From the NCBI GenBank assembly GCA_900315175.1, contig OMYA01000005.1:310001-374000 (forward strand): 64,000 nt of DNA, in the 5' to 3' direction. A model generated the notes under the pieces. The model was given only the letters and a program-made list of their open reading frames with translations, did no database searches and was not told where the DNA came from. Position 1 is the stretch's first letter; the number at the start of each line of letters is the position of its first letter. Shown here one piece after another: positions 49,436 through 59,082 of this stretch. Made by a program: the position numbers and the translations under genes. The DNA comes from an uncultured Bacteroidales bacterium. Its GTDB lineage: Bacteria; Bacteroidota; Bacteroidia; Bacteroidales; F082.

Positions 49436-52240
49436 TCAGAATAACGTTAGTTGGCCGTCTTTATTGTCAGTTTCGTCAAGCTCTTCATTATCAACAGTTT
49501 CTGCATTAGGATTCTCGGTATTCTCTGATGTTTCTTCACCCTCGACATTATCCGGGGTCTCTGCAGTAGGCTCAGCCTCTTCTTCCGCTGGAGGCTCCGG
49601 CACCTCGAACGGCTCCAGAAACTCGTAATAGTTCACGTCGTGAACTGAGAGTCGCTTGCCTTTTGCCTTGTAACTCTTCACTCCGATGTATTCGTCGACG
49701 TTAACTTCCTCATCCTCAAAGTGTTTGCCGCTTACGCCATCGTTGAATTTCAGCAACAGTCTTGGCAAAACATCCATATTGACGGCAATAAACTTGGCAT
49801 CTTCGCCTTCACCGATGAATGAGATTCGTTTGTTGAGAGGAGTGTCTTCCTCAACAGTGAACCTCTTGATATACATCAACTTAGTCTCAGCTTCGATATA
49901 CAAAACGGTGAATATCGTCTCTGGTTCGAACTTGAAAATCATCGTCATGTCGTCGTCGAAATGCGTCGAGAGGTCGAAGTTAGTGAGGCGGAACTCGCCG
50001 TTGGCGTGAATCTGCATGATTCTGTCGTTGCCTGAATATCTTCCGATCGAAACACCGCGTCCATCGGCGTTCAGACGCTTTACAGTGTCGTCGTACCATA
50101 TTTCCCTTGCCGAGAGGGTCGAAACGCCTTCCTCGCGCTTAAAAATGCGGTTTACGCTGTGATTTGTGAGCTTATTACCTCTACTTCCGCGTCCTTTGAT
50201 GTCCAAAGTGGCGAAATCATAGTCGAACGACAGCTTTTTGAGCTTCGGAGCCGGGCGCAGCAGCACCTTGATGACTTCCGCCTCTCCGTTAGGATTTGCT
50301 GAGAAATAAGCCACTTTTGAGCCTGGTTCGCCCATTGTGAGGTCATAAATCTTGTCATGAGTTATGCCGTCGACGTAGAAACGCTTGACATAGTACGGAT
50401 TTCCTGGCTTTCCATTGCGATAAGCCATGTTGTATATCGTGCGTTTGTCGCCTTTATGGTAAATATTAGCGTAGATAATCTTCTCAGGTCCGACGAACAG
50501 CTTTGGCTGCAGCTTAACCACCGAGAACGTGCCGTTTTCACGGAACACTATGACATCGTCGATGTCGGAACAGTCGCAAACATATCCGTAAGCGTCTTTG
50601 TTTTGTTCCTTCTTGATTCCCAATGAGTTACAGATAAAACCTTCCTCTTTGTTGACGTACAGCTTCTCGTTGTTAGCCGCCACAGCCACCGCCGAGATGT
50701 TGTCGAAGTTGCGTATCTCGGTCTTACGCTCGCGTCCTTTGCCGTATTTACGCTTCATCTCCTCGAAATAATGGATTGTGTAATCCACTATATGGTCGAG
50801 GTCGTATTTCACCTGTTCGATCTGTTTCTCGATATCAAGTAATTGATCCTCAGCTTTTTTTATATCAAATTTAGAGATTTTACGAACCGGTTTCTCACAA
50901 AGCTTGAGCACGTCGTCACGAGTGATATCCTTCTTCAACTGCGGACGATATGGGTCGAATGCCTTTTCGATGGCATCAATCTGAGCGTCATAGCTTGGCG
51001 CGTCTTTTTCCAAGATCTTATAGATTCGTTTCTCAAAGAAAATCTTCTCGAGTGAAATCCAATGCCATTGACCCTCAAGCTCTTCGAGAGTATTTTGAAG
51101 CTCCCAGCTCAACAAATCGAGAGTATGGTCAGTGTTATGCCTTAAAATCGCTGAAATGGTAGTAAATTCAGGCTTATCATTATGGATAACGCATGTGCAG
51201 AGGCTGTTCAGCTTGACCTGGCACTTCGTGAAAGCATAAAGTGCGTCGATAGTCTGGTCTGGCGAGACACCTGGAGCGAGATGAATGACTATTTCAGCGT
51301 TTTTCGAAGTATTGTCATCAACACGGCGGATTTTAATCTTACCTTTTTCGCCAGCTTGAGTGATTGACTGAATCAGTGTCTCTGTCGTCGTTCCGTATGG
51401 TATCTCAGTGATTACCAATGTCTTTTTGTCGAGTTGTGAGATTTTAGCTCTCACCTGCACTCTTGAACCGCGGCCACCGTCGTTGTAGCCTCTGACATCG
51501 ATCAAACCACCTGTCTGGAAGTCAGGATAGAGCTCAAAAGGCTCGTCTTTGAGGTAAGAGATGGAAGCGTCGATGAGTTCATTGAAGTTATGCGGCAGAA
51601 TCTCCGATTTCAAACCCACCGCGATACCCATAGCGCCTTGGAAAAGCAGCAACGGGAACTTCACAGGAAGCGAGATAGGCTCTTTATTACGACCGTCGTA
51701 AGAGAAGGTCCAATCCGTCGTTTTCGGGTTGAAAACCACGTCAAGAGCGAATTTTGACAGACGTGCCTCGATGTAACGTGGAGCCGCTGCACCGTCGCCG
51801 GTAAGGATATTGCCCCAGTTACCCTGACAGTCGATGAGAAGGTCTTTCTGGCCCAGATTCACAAGTGCGTCGCCGATGGAAGCGTCACCGTGAGGGTGGT
51901 ATTTCATGGTGTTACCCACGATATTAGCCACTTTGTTGTAGCGTCCGTCGTCGATTTCCTTCATGGAATGCAGGATACGGCGCTGCACAGGCTTCAAGCC
52001 GTCGTCAATCTCTGGCACAGCACGGTCAAGGATGACATACGATGAGTAGTCGAGGAACCAGTTCTCGAACATGCCCTTCAGAGGCACAATACGGTAGCCA
52101 TCGCCCGACTGCACAAGCATTCCCGACTCCTCTTCCGCCGTCGGATCGAAGCCGTCAAGCACTTGCGTGACATCGTCACCAATCTCATTTATCTCTTCAA
52201 GTTCCTGATTATCAACATTTTCGTCATCAAAATCTGCCAT
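49436..52240 (-). CDS. parC: DNA topoisomerase IV subunit A (GyrA-type)
   Basis: The 934-residue protein is a type IIA topoisomerase A subunit that cleaves and passes DNA, decatenating chromosomes. The winged-helix region carries LKPVQRRILHSMKEIDDG near 82-99 and the catalytic tyrosine in AAPRYIEARLSKF near 151-163. A coiled-coil gate (about 400-510) and a C-terminal beta-pinwheel (about 530-850) follow. The acidic tail (about 880-925) ends GQLTLF, as in Bacteroidota ParC. The B subunit is not in the window. I favour topoisomerase IV over gyrase because no GyrA box of the usual form is obvious. Confidence 0.88.
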   Translation of the reverse strand: MADFDDENVDNQELEEINEIGDDVTQVLDGFDPTAEEESGMLVQSGDGYRIVPLKGMFENWFLDYSSYVILDRAVPEIDDGLKPVQRRILHSMKEIDDGRYNKVANIVGNTMKYHPHGDASIGDALVNLGQKDLLIDCQGNWGNILTGDGAAAPRYIEARLSKFALDVVFNPKTTDWTFSYDGRNKEPISLPVKFPLLLFQGAMGIAVGLKSEILPHNFNELIDASISYLKDEPFELYPDFQTGGLIDVRGYNDGGRGSRVQVRAKISQLDKKTLVITEIPYGTTTETLIQSITQAGEKGKIKIRRVDDNTSKNAEIVIHLAPGVSPDQTIDALYAFTKCQVKLNSLCTCVIHNDKPEFTTISAILRHNTDHTLDLLSWELQNTLEELEGQWHWISLEKIFFEKRIYKILEKDAPSYDAQIDAIEKAFDPYRPQLKKDITRDDVLKLCEKPVRKISKFDIKKAEDQLLDIEKQIEQVKYDLDHIVDYTIHYFEEMKRKYGKGRERKTEIRNFDNISAVAVAANNEKLYVNKEEGFICNSLGIKKEQNKDAYGYVCDCSDIDDVIVFRENGTFSVVKLQPKLFVGPEKIIYANIYHKGDKRTIYNMAYRNGKPGNPYYVKRFYVDGITHDKIYDLTMGEPGSKVAYFSANPNGEAEVIKVLLRPAPKLKKLSFDYDFATLDIKGRGSRGNKLTNHSVNRIFKREEGVSTLSAREIWYDDTVKRLNADGRGVSIGRYSGNDRIMQIHANGEFRLTNFDLSTHFDDDMTMIFKFEPETIFTVLYIEAETKLMYIKRFTVEEDTPLNKRISFIGEGEDAKFIAVNMDVLPRLLLKFNDGVSGKHFEDEEVNVDEYIGVKSYKAKGKRLSVHDVNYYEFLEPFEVPEPPAEEEAEPTAETPDNVEGEETSENTENPNAETVDNEELDETDNKDGQLTLF

Positions 52241-52327
52241 CTGTCAAATATTTTATTGGGACGGATTTCCTTCCGTCTCTACACAAGTTTTCAATAATAA
52301 TTCAATGCACAAAGATAAGAAAAAATT

Positions 52328-54334
52328 TTATTTCCAGAACCGCAAAACCAAAATTTCTATCAACAAAGATATCAACGCCAAGATAATGAATGACTTCCAC
52401 AGCATCGAACGGCGTACCATCATTTCCATCATATCGTTAGAATGAATCTCATCGGCTTTCATCACGGCAAGAAGATTTAATCCATTGTCTTTCAACAATT
52501 TATAAACTTCTTCCCTATCCAAAAACTTCATTCTCGACTCTTTGCGGTTATCGTTCCAAGCTGTCGTTTCAATAACTTCATCTCCTTTACTGATTGTGTA
52601 GAATCCGGCACCCGGCAATTCATCGTAAAGCTCTATCAGCGCTCGGTTGTTGCGCATCTCAACCATCGGAATCATCTCGAAATTGCCTTGAGTGTCACGA
52701 ATGCGGACATCGCCATCAGAAAAAGCTGTCAAATCATTGATCGTGATGTCTTTGTCTACGCCCAAAGTATATGACAAACGGTTCATCTGCCCACCTATCA
52801 TTGCAATTTTGTACATGATTGGAACAAACAGCGCATTATCTGCAAAATTGGTCCAATCTTTACCCAATTGTGATGCAAAACAAAAGACGTTTCCGCTTCC
52901 AATTTTACTTAAAGTAACAAATGAAGCACCATTCTGTAAAGAAATGAGTGTCAGAGTGTTAGAAAAACGACTTTTATCTATCTGAATATGTTTGTAAACC
53001 TTTGGAAGATCGGCATTGTTGGGGATGTTGACGAAGATGTCATCAAAGAACGGATGTTGTGATGCGATAGTACTTATTGCCAAAGTATCATTAGAGAACT
53101 CAGAAATTTTAGAGTTATCTGCGACCTCTGAAGGGAACACCACCACGCTGCCGCCATCATTGGCGAAATCGATAACAGCCTGCCACATTGTTTCGTTGAT
53201 ATTTGCGTCGCCATCAACGATAACCATCTGACAATCAGAGAGAAATTGTTGGTCGAGGCGATAAGGATTCATCACATGATAATCGAACAAAGAATCGTTT
53301 GAAAACAACGTTTTTATCGATAAATCGCCAACGCCTGCAGATAATTCCACGATTTTTATGATTGGGCGCACGTTCAAAACGAAATTGTAGGTATCATCAA
53401 ATGTTATCGGGTAGTCGTTGATGGAAACGGTAGCGTTGTTTTCTGCGGACTCGTACAGTACGAATTGCATTGCGACCTCGTTTTTACCGTTTGCAGGTAT
53501 ATCTATCGTATTGAACGCCAAAGATTTACCGTCTATCTCGAAATTTACGGGGAGACCGTTTATGTCTTTCGCGCTCTCGTTGACAACGCGCACATTGATT
53601 TCGTTTGCAAGACCTTTTTGCAAAATAGGCGACGCCAGCCACACTGTGTCGATATATATATTCTGTTGATAATCAGACTTTAACGGCATTGCGACGAGCT
53701 GAATTGAGGAGTCTGCGACGAGGTCGTCCATGTTCATCATGTTGTCTTGAAAGTCGGAATACATGAACAAAGAGGCAGATTTGAAGCCGTTACGCTTCAT
53801 TATCATCTGCAGGTTTTCATATAAGTTATTGAAACTCATAGGAGAAGCCTCTGTCTGCATCGCATCGATGCTCATCAGCATCTCGTCCTGGTTCATCGGG
53901 TATTCATTGTCGGGCTGACGGCTGTTAGTGAGCAGCACAAACCTTTGTGACGGGCTGATATTACCGACGATTTTGCGTGCTGCAGCTCTCGCGTCTTCTA
54001 TCAACGAGATTTCTGACGACTGGCTGTGCATCGACATTGAATTGTCGATATAAACAGCTACAAGATTGTCAGCATCGTCGGTTTTCAGTTTCTGTTCAGG
54101 ATTGTATGGATACGCGAAAGCAAAAACAAGACCGGCGATGAATAACATTCTCATTATCAATGAGATAATGTATTTAAGTTTTTTTGTTTTGGCATTCTCC
54201 TGCTCTATTGTCTTCAGCGTTGCTGTGTTGCTGAAATACACGACTTTATGCCGTCTGAAGTTAAACAGATGGATGACTATCGGTATCGCGAGTGCGAAAA
54301 GGCCGAAGAGCATTTGAGGATAGAGAAAGGCCAT
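52328..54334 (-). CDS. BatA-domain VWA-like membrane protein
   Basis: The 668-residue protein begins MAFLYPQMLFGLFALAIPIV, the BatA N-terminal membrane segment, with a second helix near 57-75. The soluble part has a VWA-like domain with VAVYIDNSMSMHSQSS near 91-106, where DxSxS is the metal-ion-dependent adhesion site. A C-terminal transmembrane helix lies near 645-665. Bat proteins are linked to envelope stress in Bacteroides and are sometimes called aerotolerance proteins. It follows sdhB by 4 bp, so they may share a transcript. Confidence 0.82.
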   Translation of the reverse strand: MAFLYPQMLFGLFALAIPIVIHLFNFRRHKVVYFSNTATLKTIEQENAKTKKLKYIISLIMRMLFIAGLVFAFAYPYNPEQKLKTDDADNLVAVYIDNSMSMHSQSSEISLIEDARAAARKIVGNISPSQRFVLLTNSRQPDNEYPMNQDEMLMSIDAMQTEASPMSFNNLYENLQMIMKRNGFKSASLFMYSDFQDNMMNMDDLVADSSIQLVAMPLKSDYQQNIYIDTVWLASPILQKGLANEINVRVVNESAKDINGLPVNFEIDGKSLAFNTIDIPANGKNEVAMQFVLYESAENNATVSINDYPITFDDTYNFVLNVRPIIKIVELSAGVGDLSIKTLFSNDSLFDYHVMNPYRLDQQFLSDCQMVIVDGDANINETMWQAVIDFANDGGSVVVFPSEVADNSKISEFSNDTLAISTIASQHPFFDDIFVNIPNNADLPKVYKHIQIDKSRFSNTLTLISLQNGASFVTLSKIGSGNVFCFASQLGKDWTNFADNALFVPIMYKIAMIGGQMNRLSYTLGVDKDITINDLTAFSDGDVRIRDTQGNFEMIPMVEMRNNRALIELYDELPGAGFYTISKGDEVIETTAWNDNRKESRMKFLDREEVYKLLKDNGLNLLAVMKADEIHSNDMMEMMVRRSMLWKSFIILALISLLIEILVLRFWK

Positions 54335-54338
54335 GTCT

Positions 54339-55088
54339 CTATAGCGGTTCTGTTATCTTTGCGGCCAAAAACTGGCGATTCATGCGGGCTATATTGGTAA
54401 CGGAGATGCCTTTGGGGCATTCAGCCTGGCAAGCGTATGTGTTTGAGCAGCCGCCGAAGCCGAGTTCATCCATGCGCGCCACCATTTTCTGCACGCGGTC
54501 AGCCGACTCTATCTGACCTTGAGGGAGAAGCGCGAACTGCGACACCTTGGCGCCGACGAAGAGCATGGCGCTGCCGTTTTTGCATGCTGCCACGCAGGCT
54601 CCGCAGCCTATGCAAGATGCGGCATCCATAGCCAAATCCGCGTCATGTTTGTTGACAGGTATAGTGTTTGCGTCAGGCACACCGCCAGTATGCACTGAAA
54701 TATAACCACCAGCCTGAATAATCTTATCGAGAGCTGTTCGGTCGACCATCAGATCTTTGATAATAGGGAAAGCTTCAGAGCGCCATGGCTCGACGGTGAT
54801 AGTGTCGCCGTCTTTGAACTTACGCATGTGCAGCTGGCATGTTGTAGTGTTCCTAAAACGTCCGTGAGGATGTCCATTGATGTATAATCCGCAGGCACCA
54901 CAAATGCCCTCGCGACAGTCGTGGTCGAAGGTGACAGGGTCCTCGCCTTTCAAGACGAGCTGCTCGTTGAGGATATCCAACATTTCCAAGAATGAGGCTT
55001 CTGCAGGAACATCATTTAATTGATATTCAACAAATTGACCTTCAGATGATGCATTGCGCTGGCGCCAAATTTTTAATTTTATATTCAT
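54339..55088 (-). CDS. sdhB: Succinate dehydrogenase/fumarate reductase iron-sulfur subunit
   Basis: From the ATG at 55088 the protein has 249 residues. Cysteine motifs for [2Fe-2S] ([19 protein letters not shown] near 58-76, with CQLHM later), and for [4Fe-4S]/[3Fe-4S] ([15 protein letters not shown] near 153-167, and CQAECPKGI near 204-212) are all present. The complex oxidises succinate or, in fermenters, reduces fumarate with menaquinol. Gene order is cytochrome b, flavoprotein, Fe-S. It is separated from sdhA by 70 bp with a dispersed repeat. Confidence 0.95.
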   Translation of the reverse strand: MNIKLKIWRQRNASSEGQFVEYQLNDVPAEASFLEMLDILNEQLVLKGEDPVTFDHDCREGICGACGLYINGHPHGRFRNTTTCQLHMRKFKDGDTITVEPWRSEAFPIIKDLMVDRTALDKIIQAGGYISVHTGGVPDANTIPVNKHDADLAMDAASCIGCGACVAACKNGSAMLFVGAKVSQFALLPQGQIESADRVQKMVARMDELGFGGCSNTYACQAECPKGISVTNIARMNRQFLAAKITEPL

Positions 55089-55113
55089 AATTTGTATCTT
55101 TCTTTTTGCAGAA

Positions 55114-55150
55114 GATTTCTCCACTCCGCTTCGCTTCGGTCGAAATGACG
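55114..55150. repeat. Dispersed repeat GATTTCTCCACTCCGCTTCG
   Basis: The single copy between sdhA and sdhB reads GATTTCTCCACTCCGCTTCG then CTTCGGTCGAAATGACG, one arm of the TCATTTCGA family. Confidence 0.6.
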
Positions 55151-55158
55151 GGAGAAAA

Positions 55159-57093
55159 CTATTTATAATTTCTTTGTTTCAGTTCAACATTCTCAAATTT
55201 AAGCTCTTCTTTATGCAGAATAGGCTCATTATCAACACCTTGGAACTCGTATGCGGCGACGAAGGCATAATGTTCGTCATCACGTTTTGCTTCGCCGTCA
55301 GGAGTCTGGTATTCGGCTCGGAAGTGGCCGCCGCATGACTCGTTACGCATCAAGGCATCACGTGCAACAAGCTCACCCATCTCGAGGAAATCGGCGACAC
55401 GCAAGGCTTTTTCGAGCTCGGTATTCATGCCATCGACGTTCGGCACCTTGACTCTTTGCCAGAATTCGGCTCTCAGAGCTTTGATTTCCTCGATGGCTTC
55501 CTTGAGGCTCTGTTCGGTGCGCGACATGCCGATTTTCTCCCACATGATATGTCCCAAACGGCGGTGAATCATGTCGACAGTGGTATCGCCATTTATGGAC
55601 AAAATCTTTGTAATCTTTTGACGCACAGCGTTTTCCGCTTCGTCGAATTCTTTCAAATCAGTACTGATATGAGGCACGTTGATTTGGTCGGCGAGATAGT
55701 TTTGCATGGTATATGGAAGCACGAAATATCCGTCAGAGAGGCCCTGCATCAATGCTGAAGCGCCGAGACGGTTGGCTCCGTGGTCGGAGAAGTTTGCTTC
55801 GCCGGCAGCGAACAGGCCTTTGACTGTCGTTTGAAGTTCGTAGTCGACCCAGAGGCCGCCCATGGTATAGTGGACGGCAGGATAAATCATCATCGGAGTG
55901 ACGTAAGGGTTTTCGTCGACGATGCGTTCGTACATCTCGAAAAGGTTGCCATATTTCTCCTCAACTGCTTGACGGCCAAGACGTTGTATTGCTTCTTTGA
56001 AGTCAAGATAGACTGCGCGGCCAGTGTTGTTGACACCATATCCGGCATCGCAGCGTTCCTTGGCAGCGCGTGATGCCACATCACGAGGGACGAGGTTTCC
56101 GAACGACGGATAGCGACGTTCGAGGTAGTAGTCGCGTTCCTCTTCGGGGATGTCGGTGGCTTTGATCTTGCCTTCACGGAGAAGGCGGGCTTTTTCGGCG
56201 TCTTCAGGCACCCAGATACGGCCGTCGTTACGCAGCGACTCGCTCATCAGCGTCAGTTTTGACTGGTAGTCGCCGTGAATTGGGATGCATGTAGGGTGAA
56301 TCTGTGTAAAACAAGGGTTTGCCATGCAGGCGCCTTTCTTATAGCACTGCCATATTGCAGAGCCGTTTGATGACATTGCATTTGTCGAGAGGAAGAACAC
56401 GCGTCCGTACCCGCCAGAAGCGATGACCACTGCATGAGCGGCATATCTTTCGAGCTCGCCTGTGACGAGGTTGCGCACTATAACACCGCGTGCGCGGCCG
56501 TCAACGACGACTACATCCAACATCTCGCGGCGGGCATACATCTTCACCGTCCCCTTCTCCACTTCCTTGCTGAGAGCCCCGTAAGCGCCCAAAAGCAGCT
56601 GTTGTCCGGTCTGACCCTTGGCATAGAACGTTCTCGACACCTGGGCGCCGCCGAATGAACGGTTAGCAAGCAGTCCGCTGTAATCGCGTGCAAACGGCAC
56701 ACCTTGTGCGACGCATTGGTCGATAATGCTGTTGCTGACCTCGGCCAGACGATAGACATTAGCCTCACGCGCACGGTAGTCGCCACCCTTGATAGTGTCG
56801 TTAAACAGACGCTGCACGCTGTCGCCGTCGTTAGGATAGTTCTTAGCGGCGTTGATTCCGCCTTGTGCCGCGATACTGTGCGCACGTCGCGGGCTGTCCT
56901 GAATGCAGAACGCCTTGACGTTAAAACCCATCTCGCCGAAAGAGGCGGCAGCCGACGCTCCAGCCAAGCCAGTACCGATCACTATGATGTCGAGTTTGCG
57001 TTTGTTGGCTGGGTTCACGAGCTTCTGCTCAGTCTTATACTTTGTCCATTTTTCTGATAAAGGGCCAGCCGGTATCTTTGAGTTCAGTTCCAT
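55159..57093 (-). CDS. sdhA: Succinate dehydrogenase/fumarate reductase flavoprotein subunit
   Basis: From the ATG at 57093 the protein has 644 residues. The FAD-binding Rossmann motif is [20 protein letters not shown] near 37-56 and the covalent-FAD histidine is in [20 protein letters not shown] near 69-88. The active-site arginine region [20 protein letters not shown] near 327-346 is intact. A 4-residue upstream in-frame TTG extension is ignored. It is the catalytic subunit for fumarate reduction or succinate oxidation. Confidence 0.96.
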   Translation of the reverse strand: MELNSKIPAGPLSEKWTKYKTEQKLVNPANKRKLDIIVIGTGLAGASAAASFGEMGFNVKAFCIQDSPRRAHSIAAQGGINAAKNYPNDGDSVQRLFNDTIKGGDYRAREANVYRLAEVSNSIIDQCVAQGVPFARDYSGLLANRSFGGAQVSRTFYAKGQTGQQLLLGAYGALSKEVEKGTVKMYARREMLDVVVVDGRARGVIVRNLVTGELERYAAHAVVIASGGYGRVFFLSTNAMSSNGSAIWQCYKKGACMANPCFTQIHPTCIPIHGDYQSKLTLMSESLRNDGRIWVPEDAEKARLLREGKIKATDIPEEERDYYLERRYPSFGNLVPRDVASRAAKERCDAGYGVNNTGRAVYLDFKEAIQRLGRQAVEEKYGNLFEMYERIVDENPYVTPMMIYPAVHYTMGGLWVDYELQTTVKGLFAAGEANFSDHGANRLGASALMQGLSDGYFVLPYTMQNYLADQINVPHISTDLKEFDEAENAVRQKITKILSINGDTTVDMIHRRLGHIMWEKIGMSRTEQSLKEAIEEIKALRAEFWQRVKVPNVDGMNTELEKALRVADFLEMGELVARDALMRNESCGGHFRAEYQTPDGEAKRDDEHYAFVAAYEFQGVDNEPILHKEELKFENVELKQRNYK

Positions 57094-57171
57094 CTTTTTC
57101 AAAATTAGTTACAAATTTGGAGTTCGAAGTTGCAAATTTTAAACTTAAAGTTATACTTTATATTTTATATT

Positions 57172-57825
57172 TTAAACAATTAACCAATAATATATTACAA
57201 CAGAAACAAACATCGCCACTATTAAGAAGGCGAAGAGTTTCCCGAGGAATTCGATGCGGCGTTGCCACACGTGGTTGCTCCATCCTATCGACTGCATCAC
57301 GCTGGCGATTCCGTGTGAGAGATGGAACCATATCGCGAAGAGCCAGAGCAGGTACATGATGCTGAGATAGTTGTTCGAGAAGATGAATTTTATCTGGTCG
57401 ATGCCGTCGACAGGGGTGTCGCCTTTTAATTCGGCAAGCTGCATCTTCGACCAGAAGTCATAAAGGTGGAAAGCAAGCCCGAACAAGATGAAAGCACCTA
57501 AAGCGAGCATGTTTTTCGATGCCCACGACACGCCCTCAGGTCGTTCGTTGACGGCATAATGCTGACGTCCACGTGCCTTGAAGTTCTGAAATGACAGAAT
57601 AAAGGCATAAATGATATGTAAAGCCGTCAAAACAGCCAAACCTATTGTTCCTACTATAGCATACCAATTAGCGCCCAGAAACTCGCAAATCCATCGATAT
57701 GCGTCTTCTGAAAAGATTGAGACGACATTCATTGCGCCATGAAACAGCAGAAATAGCACCAGGCCGGCACCGGTGACAGCCATGATAAGCTTTTTAGTGA
57801 TTGATGATGTAGCAAATCTTCGCAT
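57172..57825 (-). CDS. sdhC: Succinate dehydrogenase/fumarate reductase cytochrome b subunit (b558 type)
   Basis: The 217-residue protein has five transmembrane helices (near 11-30, 55-78, 100-120, 150-172 and 190-213). Haem-ligand histidines are likely in LFLLFHGAMNVVSIF near 24-38 and WFHLSHGIASVMQSIG near 168-183. The length and pattern match the b558 family that carries two haems and binds menaquinone. It is the first gene of the sdhCAB order on the minus strand. Confidence 0.93.
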   Translation of the reverse strand: MRRFATSSITKKLIMAVTGAGLVLFLLFHGAMNVVSIFSEDAYRWICEFLGANWYAIVGTIGLAVLTALHIIYAFILSFQNFKARGRQHYAVNERPEGVSWASKNMLALGAFILFGLAFHLYDFWSKMQLAELKGDTPVDGIDQIKFIFSNNYLSIMYLLWLFAIWFHLSHGIASVMQSIGWSNHVWQRRIEFLGKLFAFLIVAMFVSVVIYYWLIV

Positions 57826-57910
57826 AAAGATAGTTTTAAAAACAATTTACAAAAATACAAAAAAATCTTCTTCATCACATGAAGAAAATAGGATTTTTTA
57901 AATCTCTGAA

Positions 57911-57948
57911 TTGTTTGGATGAGATACCTCCACTTCGGTCGGAATGAC
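57911..57948. repeat. Degenerate CTCCACTTCGGTCGGAATGAC repeat
   Basis: GATACCTCCACTTCGGTCGG then AATGACA is a diverged arm of the TCATTTCGA family upstream of sdhC, just beyond the btuG terminator. Confidence 0.5.
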
Positions 57949-57986
57949 AAAAAAAAAGAGAACCACCCCTTTTGAGGATGGTTCTC
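57949..57986 (-). terminator. Intrinsic terminator of the btuB-btuG operon
   Basis: On the minus strand GAGAACCA (57986-57979) pairs with TGGTTCTC (57965-57958), followed by nine T (57957-57949). The loop is CCTCAAAAGGGG-like and can extend the stem. Confidence 0.85.
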
Positions 57987-58004
57987 GAGCAAATTAGGAT
58001 TATA

Positions 58005-59072
58005 TTAATTGAAAAGCATATAGCTCGGAATAAGGCCCATTTCGTATGTCCCGAGAAGTGTGCCGTTGGAAGAATAACGTAGCAAATCGCCGTTTACAAC
58101 GTAGTTTTTGGCATCAGTAACGTAAATATCACCGTTTTGCGGGTTGACTTTCAGATTGTAAAACACCCTGCTATCAGTTGTAATGAATGGAGTCTCAGGG
58201 ATTTCTGTGGCATCAACAGACATTTTATAGACATTCAAAGTGCCGTAGCCGCCATTCATAAAGAAGATGTTCTCCCCTGCTCCGTCGATTGCCAATCCGC
58301 TCGGATAGCTGCCTTCTGCAAGGTCAAAACGACGGATAACCTGATGTGTGGCGGCGTCGATACAGATGATTGAAGGCTCGTATGGCTGCACATAATCGCC
58401 ACTGCATGACACCCAGATATGATTGTTTTTATCAACAACCATTGCACTTGGCTCTTTCGCCACTTCTATTTCATCTACAAGCTCATCGTTCACACAGTCA
58501 ATAACTTGAATTGTTCTATTCGAAGACACACCACCAGTATAGTAGTTTGACCAATTTGACATAAACACCTCATTACCGACCTTCACCATAGCCTCTGTAG
58601 TATTGCCTGTCTCAACGAAACTCTTACTCAAGTTATTTAGATTCAGCACCCAGAAACCTGTGCTTACAAGGTCAGAGACGTAAGCCTTGTCATTATTGAC
58701 TTGCAACATATATCTTGGTGAGGTAAAACCTTCGATTTTAGCTTTATAGATAATAGTTTTAGCATCTACCTTATAAATATATTTGCTGTTGTTAACAACG
58801 ATGTAAAGGTCATCGGCAATAAGTGCAAGTGATTGGCCCACATCGCCTATCGGGGCGTTATTCGCTCTGAAAAACAGATTGTTTTCTGCCTCGTTTTTTT
58901 CAAAATCATAAAACGACAGCGATGCATTAGCGTATGTGAAAGTGCCTTCATTCAGGACAAAAAGGCCTTTTGTGGCAGGTTGTGGCGCCGGCTGTGGCGA
59001 ATCATTCCTTTTGTTGCACGACACGAGTGCCATTGCGATAACAAAACTCAAAAACAGGACTTTTCTTTTCAT
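58005..59072 (-). CDS. btuG: BtuG-like surface vitamin B12-binding beta-propeller lipoprotein
   Basis: The 355-residue protein has a lipoprotein signal (MALVSCNKRND, Cys about 19). The mature part is a YncE/DUF5074-like propeller, with LNEGTFTYANASLSFYDFEK near 40-59 and repeats such as DDLYIVVNNSKYIYKVD. BtuG proteins of Bacteroides are surface lipoproteins that bind B12 very tightly and pass it to BtuB; this matches by sequence style and context. It starts 10 bp after the btuB stop, in a cobalamin-riboswitch operon. Direct evidence of B12 binding is lacking. Confidence 0.8.
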   Translation of the reverse strand: MKRKVLFLSFVIAMALVSCNKRNDSPQPAPQPATKGLFVLNEGTFTYANASLSFYDFEKNEAENNLFFRANNAPIGDVGQSLALIADDLYIVVNNSKYIYKVDAKTIIYKAKIEGFTSPRYMLQVNNDKAYVSDLVSTGFWVLNLNNLSKSFVETGNTTEAMVKVGNEVFMSNWSNYYTGGVSSNRTIQVIDCVNDELVDEIEVAKEPSAMVVDKNNHIWVSCSGDYVQPYEPSIICIDAATHQVIRRFDLAEGSYPSGLAIDGAGENIFFMNGGYGTLNVYKMSVDATEIPETPFITTDSRVFYNLKVNPQNGDIYVTDAKNYVVNGDLLRYSSNGTLLGTYEMGLIPSYMLFN

Positions 59073-59082
59073 ATTTAATGTA

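Noticed and set aside
52258..52280. Terminator hairpin GACGGA/TCCGTC
   Set aside because: It lies in the upstream region of parC, with no gene ending there on the plus strand and no T-run, so it is only a degenerate repeat.
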